Source of the DNA: CAYSBE01 sp044337585
GTDB lineage: Bacteria > Bacteroidota > Bacteroidia > UKL13-3
Direction: 5' to 3'
NCBI GenBank assembly: GCA_044337585.1
Contig: JBIINH010000001.1
Span: forward strand, 9,454 to 73,453
DNA: 64,000 bases
Below the pieces are notes generated by a model, which worked only from the letters and a program-made list of their open reading frames with translations, made no database searches and was not told the DNA's origin. The translations under genes were made by a program, and so were the position numbers. Positions 52,839 through 63,500 of this stretch are shown piece after piece (the stretch's first letter is position 1; each line of letters starts with the position of its first letter).

Positions 52839-53833
52839 TGAGTCCATTTGATAAAAATATAAAAGGTAAGTCCTTCTTAGTTACTGGTGGAGCAGGTTTT
52901 ATTGGCTCCAATTTGGTTGAACATTTATTATATAATGAAGCTGGCAGGGTTGTGGTATTAGATAATTTAAGCAATGGTTTCTATAAAAATATTGAACCTT
53001 TTTTTTCAAACTTATCATTTCATTTTATAGAAGGTGATATCAGAAATTTGGAAGATTGTAAGCGTGCATGCGAAGGTGTTGATTATATAAGTCATCAAGC
53101 TGCTTTAGGTTCTGTACCACGAAGTCTTGCCGATCCTATTACCACGAACGAAGTGAATGTGAGCGGATTTCTAAATATGCTAGTGGCGGCCAGTGAAGCC
53201 AAGGTGAAACGGTTTGTTTATGCAGCTTCATCTTCTACATATGGTGATAGTCAATTTTTACCCAAAGTAGAAGATGTAATAGGGAAGCCATTGTCGCCAT
53301 ATGCAGTAACAAAATATGTAAATGAGTTGTATGCGCATGTGTTTGCTTTAAATTACAATTTACCCGTTATAGGACTTAGATATTTTAATGTATTTGGTCC
53401 AAAACAAGATCCAAATGGTGCTTATGCTGCTGTAATCCCGTTATTTATTCAAGCGATTATTGAAGGGAAGAATCCTGTTATTAATGGAGATGGTATGCAA
53501 ACCCGTGATTTTACTTATATTGATAATGCTATACAAGCAAATATTCATGCTTTACTTATCGATAATTCAGCGGCACTCAATCAAGTATTTAATATTGCCG
53601 TTGCACAAACCACTTCAATTAACCAAATGATTGAAATGCTTGCACAAATTAGTGGTAAGGATTTGAAGCCTCAATACAGAGAAGCCAGAGTTGGTGATGT
53701 TAGAAACAGTTTAGCTGATATCAGTAAGGCTGCTTCAATGCTATCGTATCAACCTTTTGTAAAATTTTCTGACGGACTTCGTAAAACTTATGAATGGTTT
53801 GAATCGAATCAAGCATTTATAGGGAAAATATAA
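52838..53833 (+). CDS. NAD-dependent sugar epimerase, SDR family (WbpP/TviC-like)
   Basis: A 331-aa extended SDR: FLVTGGAGFIGSNLVEHLL at 13-31, AASSSTYGDSQFLPK, catalytic YAVTK, LRYFNVFGPKQDPNGAY and VINGDGMQTRDFTYIDN. These are the features of UDP-GlcNAc/UDP-GlcNAcA 4-epimerases such as WbpP and TviC. With the dehydrogenase at 47228 it could provide a GalNAc- or GalNAcA-type unit. One-base overlap with the previous gene. Confidence 0.9.
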   Translation: MSPFDKNIKGKSFLVTGGAGFIGSNLVEHLLYNEAGRVVVLDNLSNGFYKNIEPFFSNLSFHFIEGDIRNLEDCKRACEGVDYISHQAALGSVPRSLADPITTNEVNVSGFLNMLVAASEAKVKRFVYAASSSTYGDSQFLPKVEDVIGKPLSPYAVTKYVNELYAHVFALNYNLPVIGLRYFNVFGPKQDPNGAYAAVIPLFIQAIIEGKNPVINGDGMQTRDFTYIDNAIQANIHALLIDNSAALNQVFNIAVAQTTSINQMIEMLAQISGKDLKPQYREARVGDVRNSLADISKAASMLSYQPFVKFSDGLRKTYEWFESNQAFIGKI

Positions 53834-53842
53834 TTGAGCTAC

Positions 53843-55129
53843 ATGAGAGCCAAATTAAATAGTATATTAACCTCTCAATTCTTTTCGGTATCCGTTTTTA
53901 CATCTTTATCAACTGCAATAAAATTAATCACTTCATTTCTTTCCGCAAAAATTATAGCAATTTATATAGGACCAGAAGGGCTTGGTATGTTGGGGCAGCT
54001 GAGTAGTTTTATTGCTATTGCTTTATCTGGATCAACGGGTGCTATTAATAATGGGGTTATTAAATATTTATCAGAATACCAAGATGACGAAGTAAAGCAA
54101 CACAGAATTTTAAATGCATCACTTAAAATAACCTTGATGGGTTCTATAATTACTGGAAGTATTTCCATAATTTTTTCCAGCTTTTGGTCAACATTATTGT
54201 TTAATGAATTAGCTTATTCCTATATCTTTATCGTTTTAGGAGCAACCCTATTTTGCCATGCTATATTTATGTTATTCTCGTCAGTGCTAAATGGCTTGAG
54301 GGAATACCGAAAATATAATCAATTAGCTATTGTGGCAAGTATGTTGGGCTTAATTACCACATACTTGTTTATACGCTATTATGGAATTAGAGGTGGCATG
54401 ATTTCTCTTGTATTATATCAAGCTTTTGTATTTGTAGCTGTTTTAATATTTTATAAAAGTTTAAGAAGAATTCAGTGGCGAAATATTTGGAAACAAAAAG
54501 CCCTCCAATCTGATTACAAATCACTGATGGCATTTTCAATTATGGCATTGGTAACAACAGCAATAACTCCTGCAACACAAATTTTTATAAGGAAATACAT
54601 GGGTATTCATACCAGTGCTATTGAAGTAGGTTTTTATGAAGGCGTACTTCGAATTTCACAATTGTACTTACTAATCATAACCACAACACTTTCTGTATAT
54701 TATTTGCCAAAACTTTCAGGAATTAAAAACGCAGCATTACTTAGATCTGAATTAGGAAAGGGGTATAGTTACATTCTTCCTGCTACAGCCCTAATTCTTG
54801 TTGTTGTTTTTCTACTACGGTACTTTGTAATAAACATTGTGTTTGCCCCTAGTTTTGAGCCAATGGCGGATTATTTTATACCACAATTGATAGGAGATTT
54901 TTTTAAAATTGGCAGTTGGTTATTGGCTTTCTTAATGATTGCAAAAGCAAAAACAAAACTTTACATCACAACGGAACTTCTTTTTGGTGGATTTTTAATA
55001 CTGCTTTCCGTACTAGGCATTCAATATTTTGGAGCAATAGGAGCCATCTATGCTTATGCCTTAAATTATATGCTGTATTTTGTTTTGATGATTTTTGTAT
55101 TCAGTAAAATAATTTGGCTGAAACGATGA
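53843..55129 (+). CDS. Wzx-type polysaccharide flippase
   Basis: A 428-aa inner-membrane protein with about 12 helices of the O-antigen flippase (polysaccharide transport, MOP) superfamily: SVFTSLSTAIKLITSFLSAKIIAIYIGPEGLG at the N-terminus is characteristic, and similar paired helices run to IYAYALNYMLYFVLMIFVFSKI. I prefer the ATG at 53843; a TTG at 53834, directly after the previous stop, is possible. It moves undecaprenyl-linked repeat units to the periplasm. The stop overlaps the next gene's ATG. Confidence 0.88.
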   Translation: MRAKLNSILTSQFFSVSVFTSLSTAIKLITSFLSAKIIAIYIGPEGLGMLGQLSSFIAIALSGSTGAINNGVIKYLSEYQDDEVKQHRILNASLKITLMGSIITGSISIIFSSFWSTLLFNELAYSYIFIVLGATLFCHAIFMLFSSVLNGLREYRKYNQLAIVASMLGLITTYLFIRYYGIRGGMISLVLYQAFVFVAVLIFYKSLRRIQWRNIWKQKALQSDYKSLMAFSIMALVTTAITPATQIFIRKYMGIHTSAIEVGFYEGVLRISQLYLLIITTTLSVYYLPKLSGIKNAALLRSELGKGYSYILPATALILVVVFLLRYFVINIVFAPSFEPMADYFIPQLIGDFFKIGSWLLAFLMIAKAKTKLYITTELLFGGFLILLSVLGIQYFGAIGAIYAYALNYMLYFVLMIFVFSKIIWLKR

Positions 55130-56241
55130 AGAAACAAAACATACTATTGGTTGGGGAATTCAGCAATGTGCATTGGACACTGGCCGAAGGTTTAAGAAGC
55201 CTTGGTCATCAAGTTGATGTAGCTTCAAAAGGTGATGGATGGAAAGGGTATAAACGTGATATTGACTTATCATTTAAAAATAAGTTAGATGTAATGCGAT
55301 TTTTCCTTGAATTATTTTTTACCAAAAAGTTTAGTGGCTATGATGTTGTACAATTAATCAATTTCAGGTTTTTGTATCCAGAGGAAAGAGATTTGTACAA
55401 TAAAATTATATTTAATGTCTTAAGGAAAAGAAATAAATCTGTGTTCCTTGCTGCTTACGGGGATGATTACTATTGGTCTTCTGCTTGCAGGAGTGGCGCA
55501 TTTCCATATTCGCCTTACGATGCATTGGATAAAGGATATGCACCAAATGTGTATTATGACCAAATGATGCAATTGAATAATTTTGCCTCACGTGAGTTGA
55601 ATGAAATGATGGCACAAAAATCAAATGGAATTATTGCAGGACTTTATGATTATTATTACAGTTATGCCATTTCATCATTTAAGAACAAATTGGAGTTTAT
55701 TCCCTTTCCGATAAATACGAAAGAGATTAGCTACAAAAAAAATACATTGAATCAAGGCGAAAAGATGCGCATATTTATGGGGATTCAAACCCAACGTTCT
55801 GTATGGAAAGGAACTGACGTGTTGTTGCAGGTATTAACCGAATATGTAGCAAAATACAGCGATGAAATGGAATTGATAATTGCTGAAAGTGTACCTTTTG
55901 ACACCTACATCAAAATGTATGAAGATGCGCATGTTTTTGTAGATCAGTTATATTCCCAAGGGTTTGCCATGAATGCGCTTTATGCGATGGCAAAGGGTAA
56001 AGTAGTACTGAGTGGAGGCGAAAATAAAATGTATGCGCTTTATGGAGATTCAGAAATCGAAAAACCTGTGATTAATATTGTGCCTGAAAAAGAAAAGATT
56101 ATTGGGGTATTGGATCAGATAAGGCAAAACAAAAACCGATTGGAAGAGATGGGATTAGCATCACGAAAGTTTGTTGAACAATATCATGATTATAAAGTAG
56201 TAGCCAGACAGTACGTGCAAGTATGGGAGAGTGCCATATGA
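55126..56241 (+). CDS. Glycosyltransferase, GT4-like
   Basis: A 371-aa cytoplasmic enzyme with a GT-B fold: NILLVGEFSNVHWTLAEGLRS N-terminal, acceptor-side domain to about 190, then KMRIFMGIQTQRSVWKGTDVLL, YEDAHVFVDQLYSQGFAMNALYAMAKGKVV and a C-terminal helix returning to domain one. The usual E-x7-E motif is weak (MNALYAMAKG). The ATG at 55126 overlaps the flippase stop (ATGA). Donor and acceptor unknown. Confidence 0.8.
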   Translation: MKKQNILLVGEFSNVHWTLAEGLRSLGHQVDVASKGDGWKGYKRDIDLSFKNKLDVMRFFLELFFTKKFSGYDVVQLINFRFLYPEERDLYNKIIFNVLRKRNKSVFLAAYGDDYYWSSACRSGAFPYSPYDALDKGYAPNVYYDQMMQLNNFASRELNEMMAQKSNGIIAGLYDYYYSYAISSFKNKLEFIPFPINTKEISYKKNTLNQGEKMRIFMGIQTQRSVWKGTDVLLQVLTEYVAKYSDEMELIIAESVPFDTYIKMYEDAHVFVDQLYSQGFAMNALYAMAKGKVVLSGGENKMYALYGDSEIEKPVINIVPEKEKIIGVLDQIRQNKNRLEEMGLASRKFVEQYHDYKVVARQYVQVWESAI

Positions 56242-57323
56242 TTTATTATGTAATCATATGGGTATTGGCCACACTAGCCGCATTGGAATTATATCCTACT
56301 AAGCGTAGTTTGATGGTAGGCTTAGCTGCATTGGCGGCAATATTTCTAATTTTATTTGCTGCCTTGCGCAAACATACCGGACCCGATTATGGTTCGTATT
56401 TACTGATTTGGAACGATGCTCACCCATCCGACCCGTATGATAGAGCTACCGAACCGCTGTATTTTTATGTACAGTATGTATTAAAATTTGTTTTTGGATT
56501 TGAATATCAATCTATCATTGCCCTATTTGCAATCGTAAGTGTTTCACTAAAGTTTAGGGCTATTCAAAAATGGTCACCTTTTGTATTTGTGTCCTTATTG
56601 GTTTATTTTAATATCAGTTATTTAAATCAAGATTTTGGACAAATCAGACAAGGCTTAGCTACCAGCATAACCATTTTAGCTATTCAATATGTAATTGATC
56701 GTAGGTTCTTTCCATTTTTAGGGTGGGTATTATTAGCTGCATCTGTACACTATACGGCTATTGTATTTTTGTTGTTATATCCATTAGCCAACATGCGCCT
56801 TAGCTTGCGCAGCATGGTGCTAATTTGGATAATTGCTTTTGGCATTAGTTATTTTTTTACGGCTTTTGAAAGCATTTTGGCTTACGTTGGAGCGGTATTA
56901 TTTCCTGAATTAAACAGTAAAATATTTATTTACCTCACAGATGAGGTGTATAGCAAACGATTAGGATTTACACCGGGAATGAGTTTGCGTTTTATCAATC
57001 TAGCAATAATGTATTTAGCAGTTTACCGTGTGCAAGAACCATCCACACCACATTTATCTAGGGTACTTATCAATGCATATTTTATAGGTGGGTGTATATT
57101 TTTCTTATTCAATATCATGGCCATTTTTGCAGCACGTATCTCAGTATATTTTACCGTAATAGATTTTATAGCCTTGCCTTTAGGATTAATGGCCATAACA
57201 AGTCGCCAGTTGCGCTATGCTGTTGCCGGGTATATATTGTTGTATGTAATTTACAATGTTTATTTGCTGATAAATGTAACCGAAGGAACTATGTTAGTGC
57301 CCTACAAAACTGTATTTGAATGA
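56238..57323 (+). CDS. EpsG/Wzy-like polysaccharide polymerase
   Basis: A 361-aa membrane protein with 10 or more helices. The EpsG family features are RKHTGPDYGSYLLIW after helix 2, NISYLNQDFGQIRQGLATSITIL, and AASVHYTAIVFLLLYPLA. Such proteins polymerise lipid-linked repeat units in the periplasm, taking the place of Wzy. ATG at 56238 overlaps the upstream stop; an ATG at 56223 would add five residues. Confidence 0.85.
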   Translation: MIYYVIIWVLATLAALELYPTKRSLMVGLAALAAIFLILFAALRKHTGPDYGSYLLIWNDAHPSDPYDRATEPLYFYVQYVLKFVFGFEYQSIIALFAIVSVSLKFRAIQKWSPFVFVSLLVYFNISYLNQDFGQIRQGLATSITILAIQYVIDRRFFPFLGWVLLAASVHYTAIVFLLLYPLANMRLSLRSMVLIWIIAFGISYFFTAFESILAYVGAVLFPELNSKIFIYLTDEVYSKRLGFTPGMSLRFINLAIMYLAVYRVQEPSTPHLSRVLINAYFIGGCIFFLFNIMAIFAARISVYFTVIDFIALPLGLMAITSRQLRYAVAGYILLYVIYNVYLLINVTEGTMLVPYKTVFE

Positions 57324-58477
57324 GAAAACCAAAGGTATTAATACTTATAGATGCCATGAATGGCGGAGGGGCAGAGCGAGTTTTATCTTTTGTGTTGCGC
57401 GAAATTGACCAAACCCGTTTTGAGGTTACATTGTACCTTGTTGTAAAAGAAGGTATGTACCTCAACCAAATACCAGATACCATACCTGTACTGTATTTAT
57501 TTGCAGGCGACTCTGCACTTAAGCATCCAATAATACGCGTATTAAATAAAGCCTATCGTGCAGTGGCATACCGTTTAGCATTTCGCTACACATTTTTACT
57601 ACCTTGGCTGTGCCGCATTAAGCCACATACCTATGATTTGGCTGTTTCTTTTTGTGAAGGTTACAATACCCTTTTATTGGGTGCTATACGAAACAGATTT
57701 GCCAAAATTATTCAATGGCTTCAGGTAGATGTAAGGCAACACGAAGCTACCTTCAATCCTAAGGCATTTGCAAGGGCTATTTTAAAAATGGATGCATGGG
57801 TTGGCGTATCAACCGAAACACTTGTTGGATGCAATGAGCGATATGGAGCTTTGGCTACTCACATACCCAAGCATGTAGTGTATAACCCCGTAGATGTAAA
57901 CCGAATAGTGACTTTAGCTGAACATGCACATATGCCGTATCAAGTTTTTACGTGCGTGGCAATAGGCAGACTACAACACCAAAAACGATTTGATCGTCTC
58001 ATAGAGGCACATGCCTTACTTATAGCAAAAGGGTTTAATTTGCATACTATTATCTTAGGAAAGGGAGAGCTCTTGAAACAACTACAGGTATTATGTAAAA
58101 AATTAGGTATAACCGATTCGGTACGTTTTGAAGGTTTTCAACCCAACGTTTATCCTTGGATAAAACATGCGGATATGTTTGTGTTGAGTAGTGATTATGA
58201 GGGATTTCCAGGAGTGGTTTGTGAGGCTATGGTTTTGTGTAAGCCCATAGTGGCTACACGCATTACCGGTACGCTAGAGTTATTAGAAAATGGTAAATGG
58301 GGTTTATTGGCTGATGCCACCACTGAATCATTGGCTATGGCTATGGAACAAATGATAAGGGATGCTACTCTTCGCAACCAGTTCACAGATAAGTTAACCC
58401 AAAATCAAGGAAATTTTCTGTTTAAAAATCACATTGATGACGTAGTTCACGTAATAGAACGGTATTTGCCTGCATGA
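57320..58477 (+). CDS. Glycosyltransferase family 4 enzyme
   Basis: A 385-aa retaining GT-B enzyme: LILIDAMNGGGAERVLSFVL (N-terminal GGAE glycine loop), CVAIGRLQHQKRFDRLIEAH (donor domain start), FEGFQPNVYPWIKHADMFVLSSDYEGFPGVVCEAMVLCKPIV with the E-x7-E motif (EGFPGVVCEA). Four-base overlaps with both neighbours. Adds one sugar to the lipid-linked repeat unit on the cytoplasmic side. Confidence 0.92.
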   Translation: MRKPKVLILIDAMNGGGAERVLSFVLREIDQTRFEVTLYLVVKEGMYLNQIPDTIPVLYLFAGDSALKHPIIRVLNKAYRAVAYRLAFRYTFLLPWLCRIKPHTYDLAVSFCEGYNTLLLGAIRNRFAKIIQWLQVDVRQHEATFNPKAFARAILKMDAWVGVSTETLVGCNERYGALATHIPKHVVYNPVDVNRIVTLAEHAHMPYQVFTCVAIGRLQHQKRFDRLIEAHALLIAKGFNLHTIILGKGELLKQLQVLCKKLGITDSVRFEGFQPNVYPWIKHADMFVLSSDYEGFPGVVCEAMVLCKPIVATRITGTLELLENGKWGLLADATTESLAMAMEQMIRDATLRNQFTDKLTQNQGNFLFKNHIDDVVHVIERYLPA

Positions 58478-59493
58478 AACTCAGTATCATTATTCCAGTA
58501 TATCAAGTACAACAGTTCATTTATACCTGTTTAGCATCGCTGCACTGTGCAAACCGTACAGATACCGAAATTATAGTGGTAGATGATGGATCAACCGACC
58601 AGTCGTATGCAGAAATTTTGCGCTACACCGAGCAATTTACGCCCAAACAGTTTACGTATATTAAGCAAGCCAATGCCGGATTAAGTGAAGCCAGAAACAC
58701 CGGTTTGCAAGCGGCTAAAGGGGAATACGTTTTTTTTATTGATGGCGATGACTGGTTAACTTCTGATGCTATGGAAACCATACACGCCAACTTGCACACA
58801 GCAGAAATAGATATGTGGATTTTTGATGTTTGGAAAAGCTACACCGATTTTCAAATACCCATGAAAGGTTCGCATATGCAACCACACCAAACGTACAGTG
58901 CTGCCGATGCCTTGGTTTATACATTTACTGGAAAAATGATGGTATCTGCATGGTCTAAAATTTTTAAACGAAGTGTGCTTATGCAACCTGTGTTTGCCTT
59001 TCCCAAGGGCATGTGGTATGAAGATTTGCAGTTGATAAAATTATATCTGGATCACCCGAATCTGAAAATAAAGTATTTGCCAAAAGCGCTTTATCACTAT
59101 CGCCAACGCGAAGGTTCTATAACCCAAACATTTTCAGATAAAATATTTAATAAATACATAGCATTCGAAAATATAGCTCAGTGGTTGGTTCAATATGATA
59201 GAGCTAACGCATACAATACAATTTTTCAAAATTTTTATTTACGAGCGATGGTGTTAGAAATGGTAAATTCACTTTCGACAGCGAAGTTGAGTGAAGAGTA
59301 TAGGAAATCTACAATAAATAAAATTATTGCACTTCCTATTTCAGTTGAAATGAGGCAAGGATATTTTATTAATAATACACTTACATTTATGCAACGTCTT
59401 AGCTTGTTTGTTATTTTTAGTACCCCAAAGGTTTATACTTTCTTATTTTCTTTGAGATATAAGATTCGCCCTTACATCAACCAATTTAAATGA
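58474..59493 (+). CDS. Glycosyltransferase family 2 enzyme
   Basis: A 339-aa inverting GT-A enzyme: SIIIPVYQVQQFIYTCLASL, VVDDGSTDQSY, NAGLSEARNTGLQAAKGEYVFFIDGDDW (DxD-type motif for the metal and sugar nucleotide), and GMWYEDLQLIKLYL. The C-terminal part (about 230-339) is helical and basic, probably membrane-associated. Sugar specificity unknown. Confidence 0.92.
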   Translation: MKLSIIIPVYQVQQFIYTCLASLHCANRTDTEIIVVDDGSTDQSYAEILRYTEQFTPKQFTYIKQANAGLSEARNTGLQAAKGEYVFFIDGDDWLTSDAMETIHANLHTAEIDMWIFDVWKSYTDFQIPMKGSHMQPHQTYSAADALVYTFTGKMMVSAWSKIFKRSVLMQPVFAFPKGMWYEDLQLIKLYLDHPNLKIKYLPKALYHYRQREGSITQTFSDKIFNKYIAFENIAQWLVQYDRANAYNTIFQNFYLRAMVLEMVNSLSTAKLSEEYRKSTINKIIALPISVEMRQGYFINNTLTFMQRLSLFVIFSTPKVYTFLFSLRYKIRPYINQFK

Positions 59494-60548
59494 AAGTATT
59501 GCATATCATAAATAACCTTGAAGGGGGTGGTGCTGAAAAATTGCTGACAGATTTATTACCGCTTTTCAAAAAGAAAGGGGTAGAAATAGCTTTGTTAACC
59601 ATTACAAAAAGTAATTCTAAAACAACTTATGAATCACAATTATTAAAGGAGCAAATACCGGTTTATAAGTTGGAAGTAGATAGAAGAAATTACTTTGTAA
59701 TGCTCCTGAAAACATTTATATTTCTTTATAAAAAAAGGTTTGATATAGTACATACTCACCTGTTTCCGGTTATTTATATTGCAGCCATATGTAAAGTATT
59801 TCTTGGTTTCAAGTTGGTTATGACTGAACATGGTGTTTTCAATAAAAGAAAGAACATTTTTTTTCTACGGTTAACAGACAGATGGGTGTATAATAGTATG
59901 CATAAGATAATTGGAATATCAGATGAAGTGATTGATAGCTTGATTAAACAACATTGCAATCCGAGTAGCTTGATAAAAATACACAATGGAATTATACTTG
60001 ATAAATATTTAATCAGACCAAAAGAATTTTTTAATTACAAAATTGGGATGGCAGGAAGGCTTGAATTTCCCAAAGATCAAGAAACAATTATAAAGGCATT
60101 GAAATACTTGCCCAAACACATTCAACTTTATCTTGCAGGGAGTGGTAGTATGCATGCAAAATTAAATCAAATTGCCATTAGTAATGAAGTTGCTGATAGG
60201 GTTCATTTTCTTGGATTTATAAATGATATGCCACATTTCTTTGAAAGCATTGATATCCATATTTTTTCTTCAAAAAATGAAGGTTTTGGCTTGGCTGTTG
60301 CCGAAAGTATGGCTATGGGAATTCCAACAATTGTTTCAAATATTCCAGCTTTAAAAGAAGTTGTGGGGGATTCAAGCCTTATCTTTGAAACCGGAAATGA
60401 TTTGCATCTTGCCAAAATAATTCATGAATTGTATTTGGATAAATCCAAATACAAGGAAATAAGTACTAAATCCATACTACAGGCAAAGCAATTTGATATA
60501 ACAAAAACGGCTGATTCTTATTTTAATACATACCAATCATTAATGTAA
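59490..60548 (+). CDS. Glycosyltransferase family 4 enzyme
   Basis: A 352-aa GT4 enzyme: VLHIINNLEGGGAEKLLTDLL, IVHTHLFPVIYIAAICKVFLG, GMAGRLEFPKDQETIIKAL, FLGFINDMPHFFESIDIHIFSSKNEGFGLAVAESMAMGIP with the E-x7-E motif. From about here the operon looks more AT-rich than the housekeeping genes. Four-base overlap with the previous gene and 6 bp before the large fusion. Confidence 0.92.
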   Translation: MKVLHIINNLEGGGAEKLLTDLLPLFKKKGVEIALLTITKSNSKTTYESQLLKEQIPVYKLEVDRRNYFVMLLKTFIFLYKKRFDIVHTHLFPVIYIAAICKVFLGFKLVMTEHGVFNKRKNIFFLRLTDRWVYNSMHKIIGISDEVIDSLIKQHCNPSSLIKIHNGIILDKYLIRPKEFFNYKIGMAGRLEFPKDQETIIKALKYLPKHIQLYLAGSGSMHAKLNQIAISNEVADRVHFLGFINDMPHFFESIDIHIFSSKNEGFGLAVAESMAMGIPTIVSNIPALKEVVGDSSLIFETGNDLHLAKIIHELYLDKSKYKEISTKSILQAKQFDITKTADSYFNTYQSLM

Positions 60549-60554
60549 AAAAAC

Positions 60555-63500
60555 TTGATTCACCAAACCAAAATAGCGTTTGTTTCCAACTCATCATATA
60601 GCATGTATTATTTCCGTAAAGGAGTGCTAATTGACATGATTGCTAATGGGCACGAAGTGCATCTTATCACTCCTTACGATTTTAAAACCCAGGATCTAAT
60701 TGATATGGGGTGTATTCACCACGCAGTTAATTTCTCTACAAAATCATTAAATCCACTAGCAGATCTGACTTTGTTTTTTAAGCTGTTAAGCACATACAAA
60801 AGAATAAGGCCTGATATGATATTTCATTACACCATTAAGCCAAATATTTATGGTACGGTGGCCGCAAAAATGTTATTTATTAAGTCTATTGCAATTGTTA
60901 CGGGTTTGGGCTATGCCTTCATCAACAATACATGGATTAATCGTTTGGTACAGATGATGTATAAACTAGCGCTTGGTATGGCTCACCAAGTGTGGTTTTT
61001 AAATGATACCGATATCAATCACTTTATTGACAATAAAATTGTTCGTAAATCATCTACATTCCATTTGCCAGGAGAAGGTGTAAATACAGAGGAGTATAGA
61101 TTAAGTATTATGCCTCAAAAAAAAGTATTTACCTTTTTGCTTATTGCTCGAATGTTAAAGGATAAAGGTGTGTATGAATATGTGCAAGCAGCTGAACAAA
61201 TTAAACTGCAATATCCAAACTGTAGGTTTCAATTATTAGGTCCTACAGATAGTGATAATCCCTCTGCCATTTCATTTGCTCAAATAAACAATTGGAGTAA
61301 TAGCGGTGTGGTTGAATATTTAGGAACTGCAAATGATGTGAGGCCATTTATTGAAAAAGCAGATTGTATAGTATTGCCCTCATATCGTGAAGGTATTTCA
61401 AAGGTATTGATGGAAGCGGCTAGTATGGGAAGGCCATTAATTGCATCTAATGTGCCCGGTTGTATAGAGTTGATTGATGAAGAAAAAAATGGTTTTATAG
61501 TTGAAGCAAGGAGTGCAAAAAGTCTTGAGGATGGTATGTTGCGGATGATGCAAGTGCCGTATGACGTACGATTGAGAATGGGATTATATAGCCGAGAAAA
61601 AATACGCAATGAGTTTGATGAAAAAATCATTGTTGATATTTACAACAAGGTAATTCGCCAAAATATAGATGGAAGGAATGTTGTGGCTTATGTAGTGAAT
61701 ACGGACTGGTTTTTTATTTCACATCGTTTGCCACTTGCGATAGAAGCTAAACAAATAGGGTTCAATCCTGTAGTTATTTCAACAGATACTGGAAAAGCAG
61801 ATGAGATTAGAAAATATGGTATCACATTCATTGATTTAAACTTGACCCGAAGCGGGATTAATCCCATTACGGAGTTTAAAGTGGTGTGGAGATTACTGAT
61901 AATTTATTTAAAGTATAAGCCAGTTATAGTACATCATGTAACTATTAAACCTGTGCTTTACGGAACACTTGCTGCAAGTCTTAGCTTCTACAAGATTCGA
62001 GTTGTCAATGCAATTAGTGGGCTTGGTTATGCTTTTATCAATACATATAAAACACTTTCATTTTGGGCCATTCGTTTTTTAATGAGGGTTTTATTCAAAT
62101 CCAAGCAAGTGAACTATATATTTCAAAATCCTGACGACTTGGCATTTTACGAAAAACTTGGATACCTCTCTGCCTCAAACTATACATTGATAAGGGGTGC
62201 GGGCATTGATATAGAGAAATGGAAGTTCTCTAAACCAAACCCCAAGCCCAAAATTAGGGTTGTTTTTTCAGGTAGGATGCTTCAAGATAAAGGAATTATG
62301 GAGTTTATTAATGCAGCTACACTGCTGTATGATAAATGGAAAGACAAAGCTGAATTTGTTATGGTTGGCGGCACTGATATAGGTAATCCAAAATCATTGA
62401 ATGAAACAGACATTGCAAAATACTTAATTCCCGATTACTTAATTTGGGAGGGCCACCAAGAGGACATGCTTACACAATGTGAGTTAGCCGATATTTTTTG
62501 TTTGCCATCATACAGAGAAGGATTACCCAAATCAATATTAGAAGCAATGTCGGTTGGTAGGCCTATCGTAACCACCGATGTGCCAGGCTGTAGGGAATGT
62601 GTTGATCAAAATATAAACGGCTTTTTGGTGCCAGTTAAAAATAGCGTGGCTTTAGCAGATGCAATCGACAACTTACTTTTTGATGAGCCACTCAGGTTAC
62701 GGATGGGAGAAGCCTCCCGCAGAAAAGCGGAAAAAGAATTTTCACTTGAAACTGTTAAGCATCAGACATTCGAGTTCTATCAGAAGATTTTGAAACGAGA
62801 CATCCTAAAAAAAGCCGTATCTCCAAAAATAACAGTGATTACAGCTGTCTACAACAATAAGCGATTTATTAAGGATGCCATCGAGTCTGTTTTAAGTCAA
62901 ACGTATGGCAATATTGAATATATCATAATTGATGGTGGCTCTACAGACGGCAGTATTGAAATCATTAACCAATATGCAGATCGAATCAATTTAATTGTGT
63001 CAGAACCTGATAAAGGCTTATATGATGCACTAAACAAAGGTATTTCAGTTGCAACAGGAGATGTTATCGGCATTATGCATTCCGATGATTTTTATGCCCA
63101 CAGAAACGTACTAAGCAAAGTAGCTCGAAAATTTGCCACTAATACCGAGGCCGTATTCGGGGATTTAGATTATGTAAGCAATCACGATTCGCAAAAGATT
63201 ATTAGAAAATGGCGCACCCAAAAATACTCAAAAACCAAATTTAAGTCCGGGTGGATGCCTCCACATCCTACCGTGTTTATTCGTAAAGCCATATTAGTGA
63301 AATTTGGGGCCTACAATACGTCCCTTCGTTCTTCAGCAGATTACGAATTGTTGCTTAGGTTATTTTACCTACACCATATAAACGTTAATTTCTTGAAGGA
63401 TGTATTGGTAAAAATGAGAATTGGCGGGCAAAGTAACCGAACTTTGGGAAATAGAATTCGCGCACATATTGAAGATTACAAAGCATGGAAAACAGCGGGA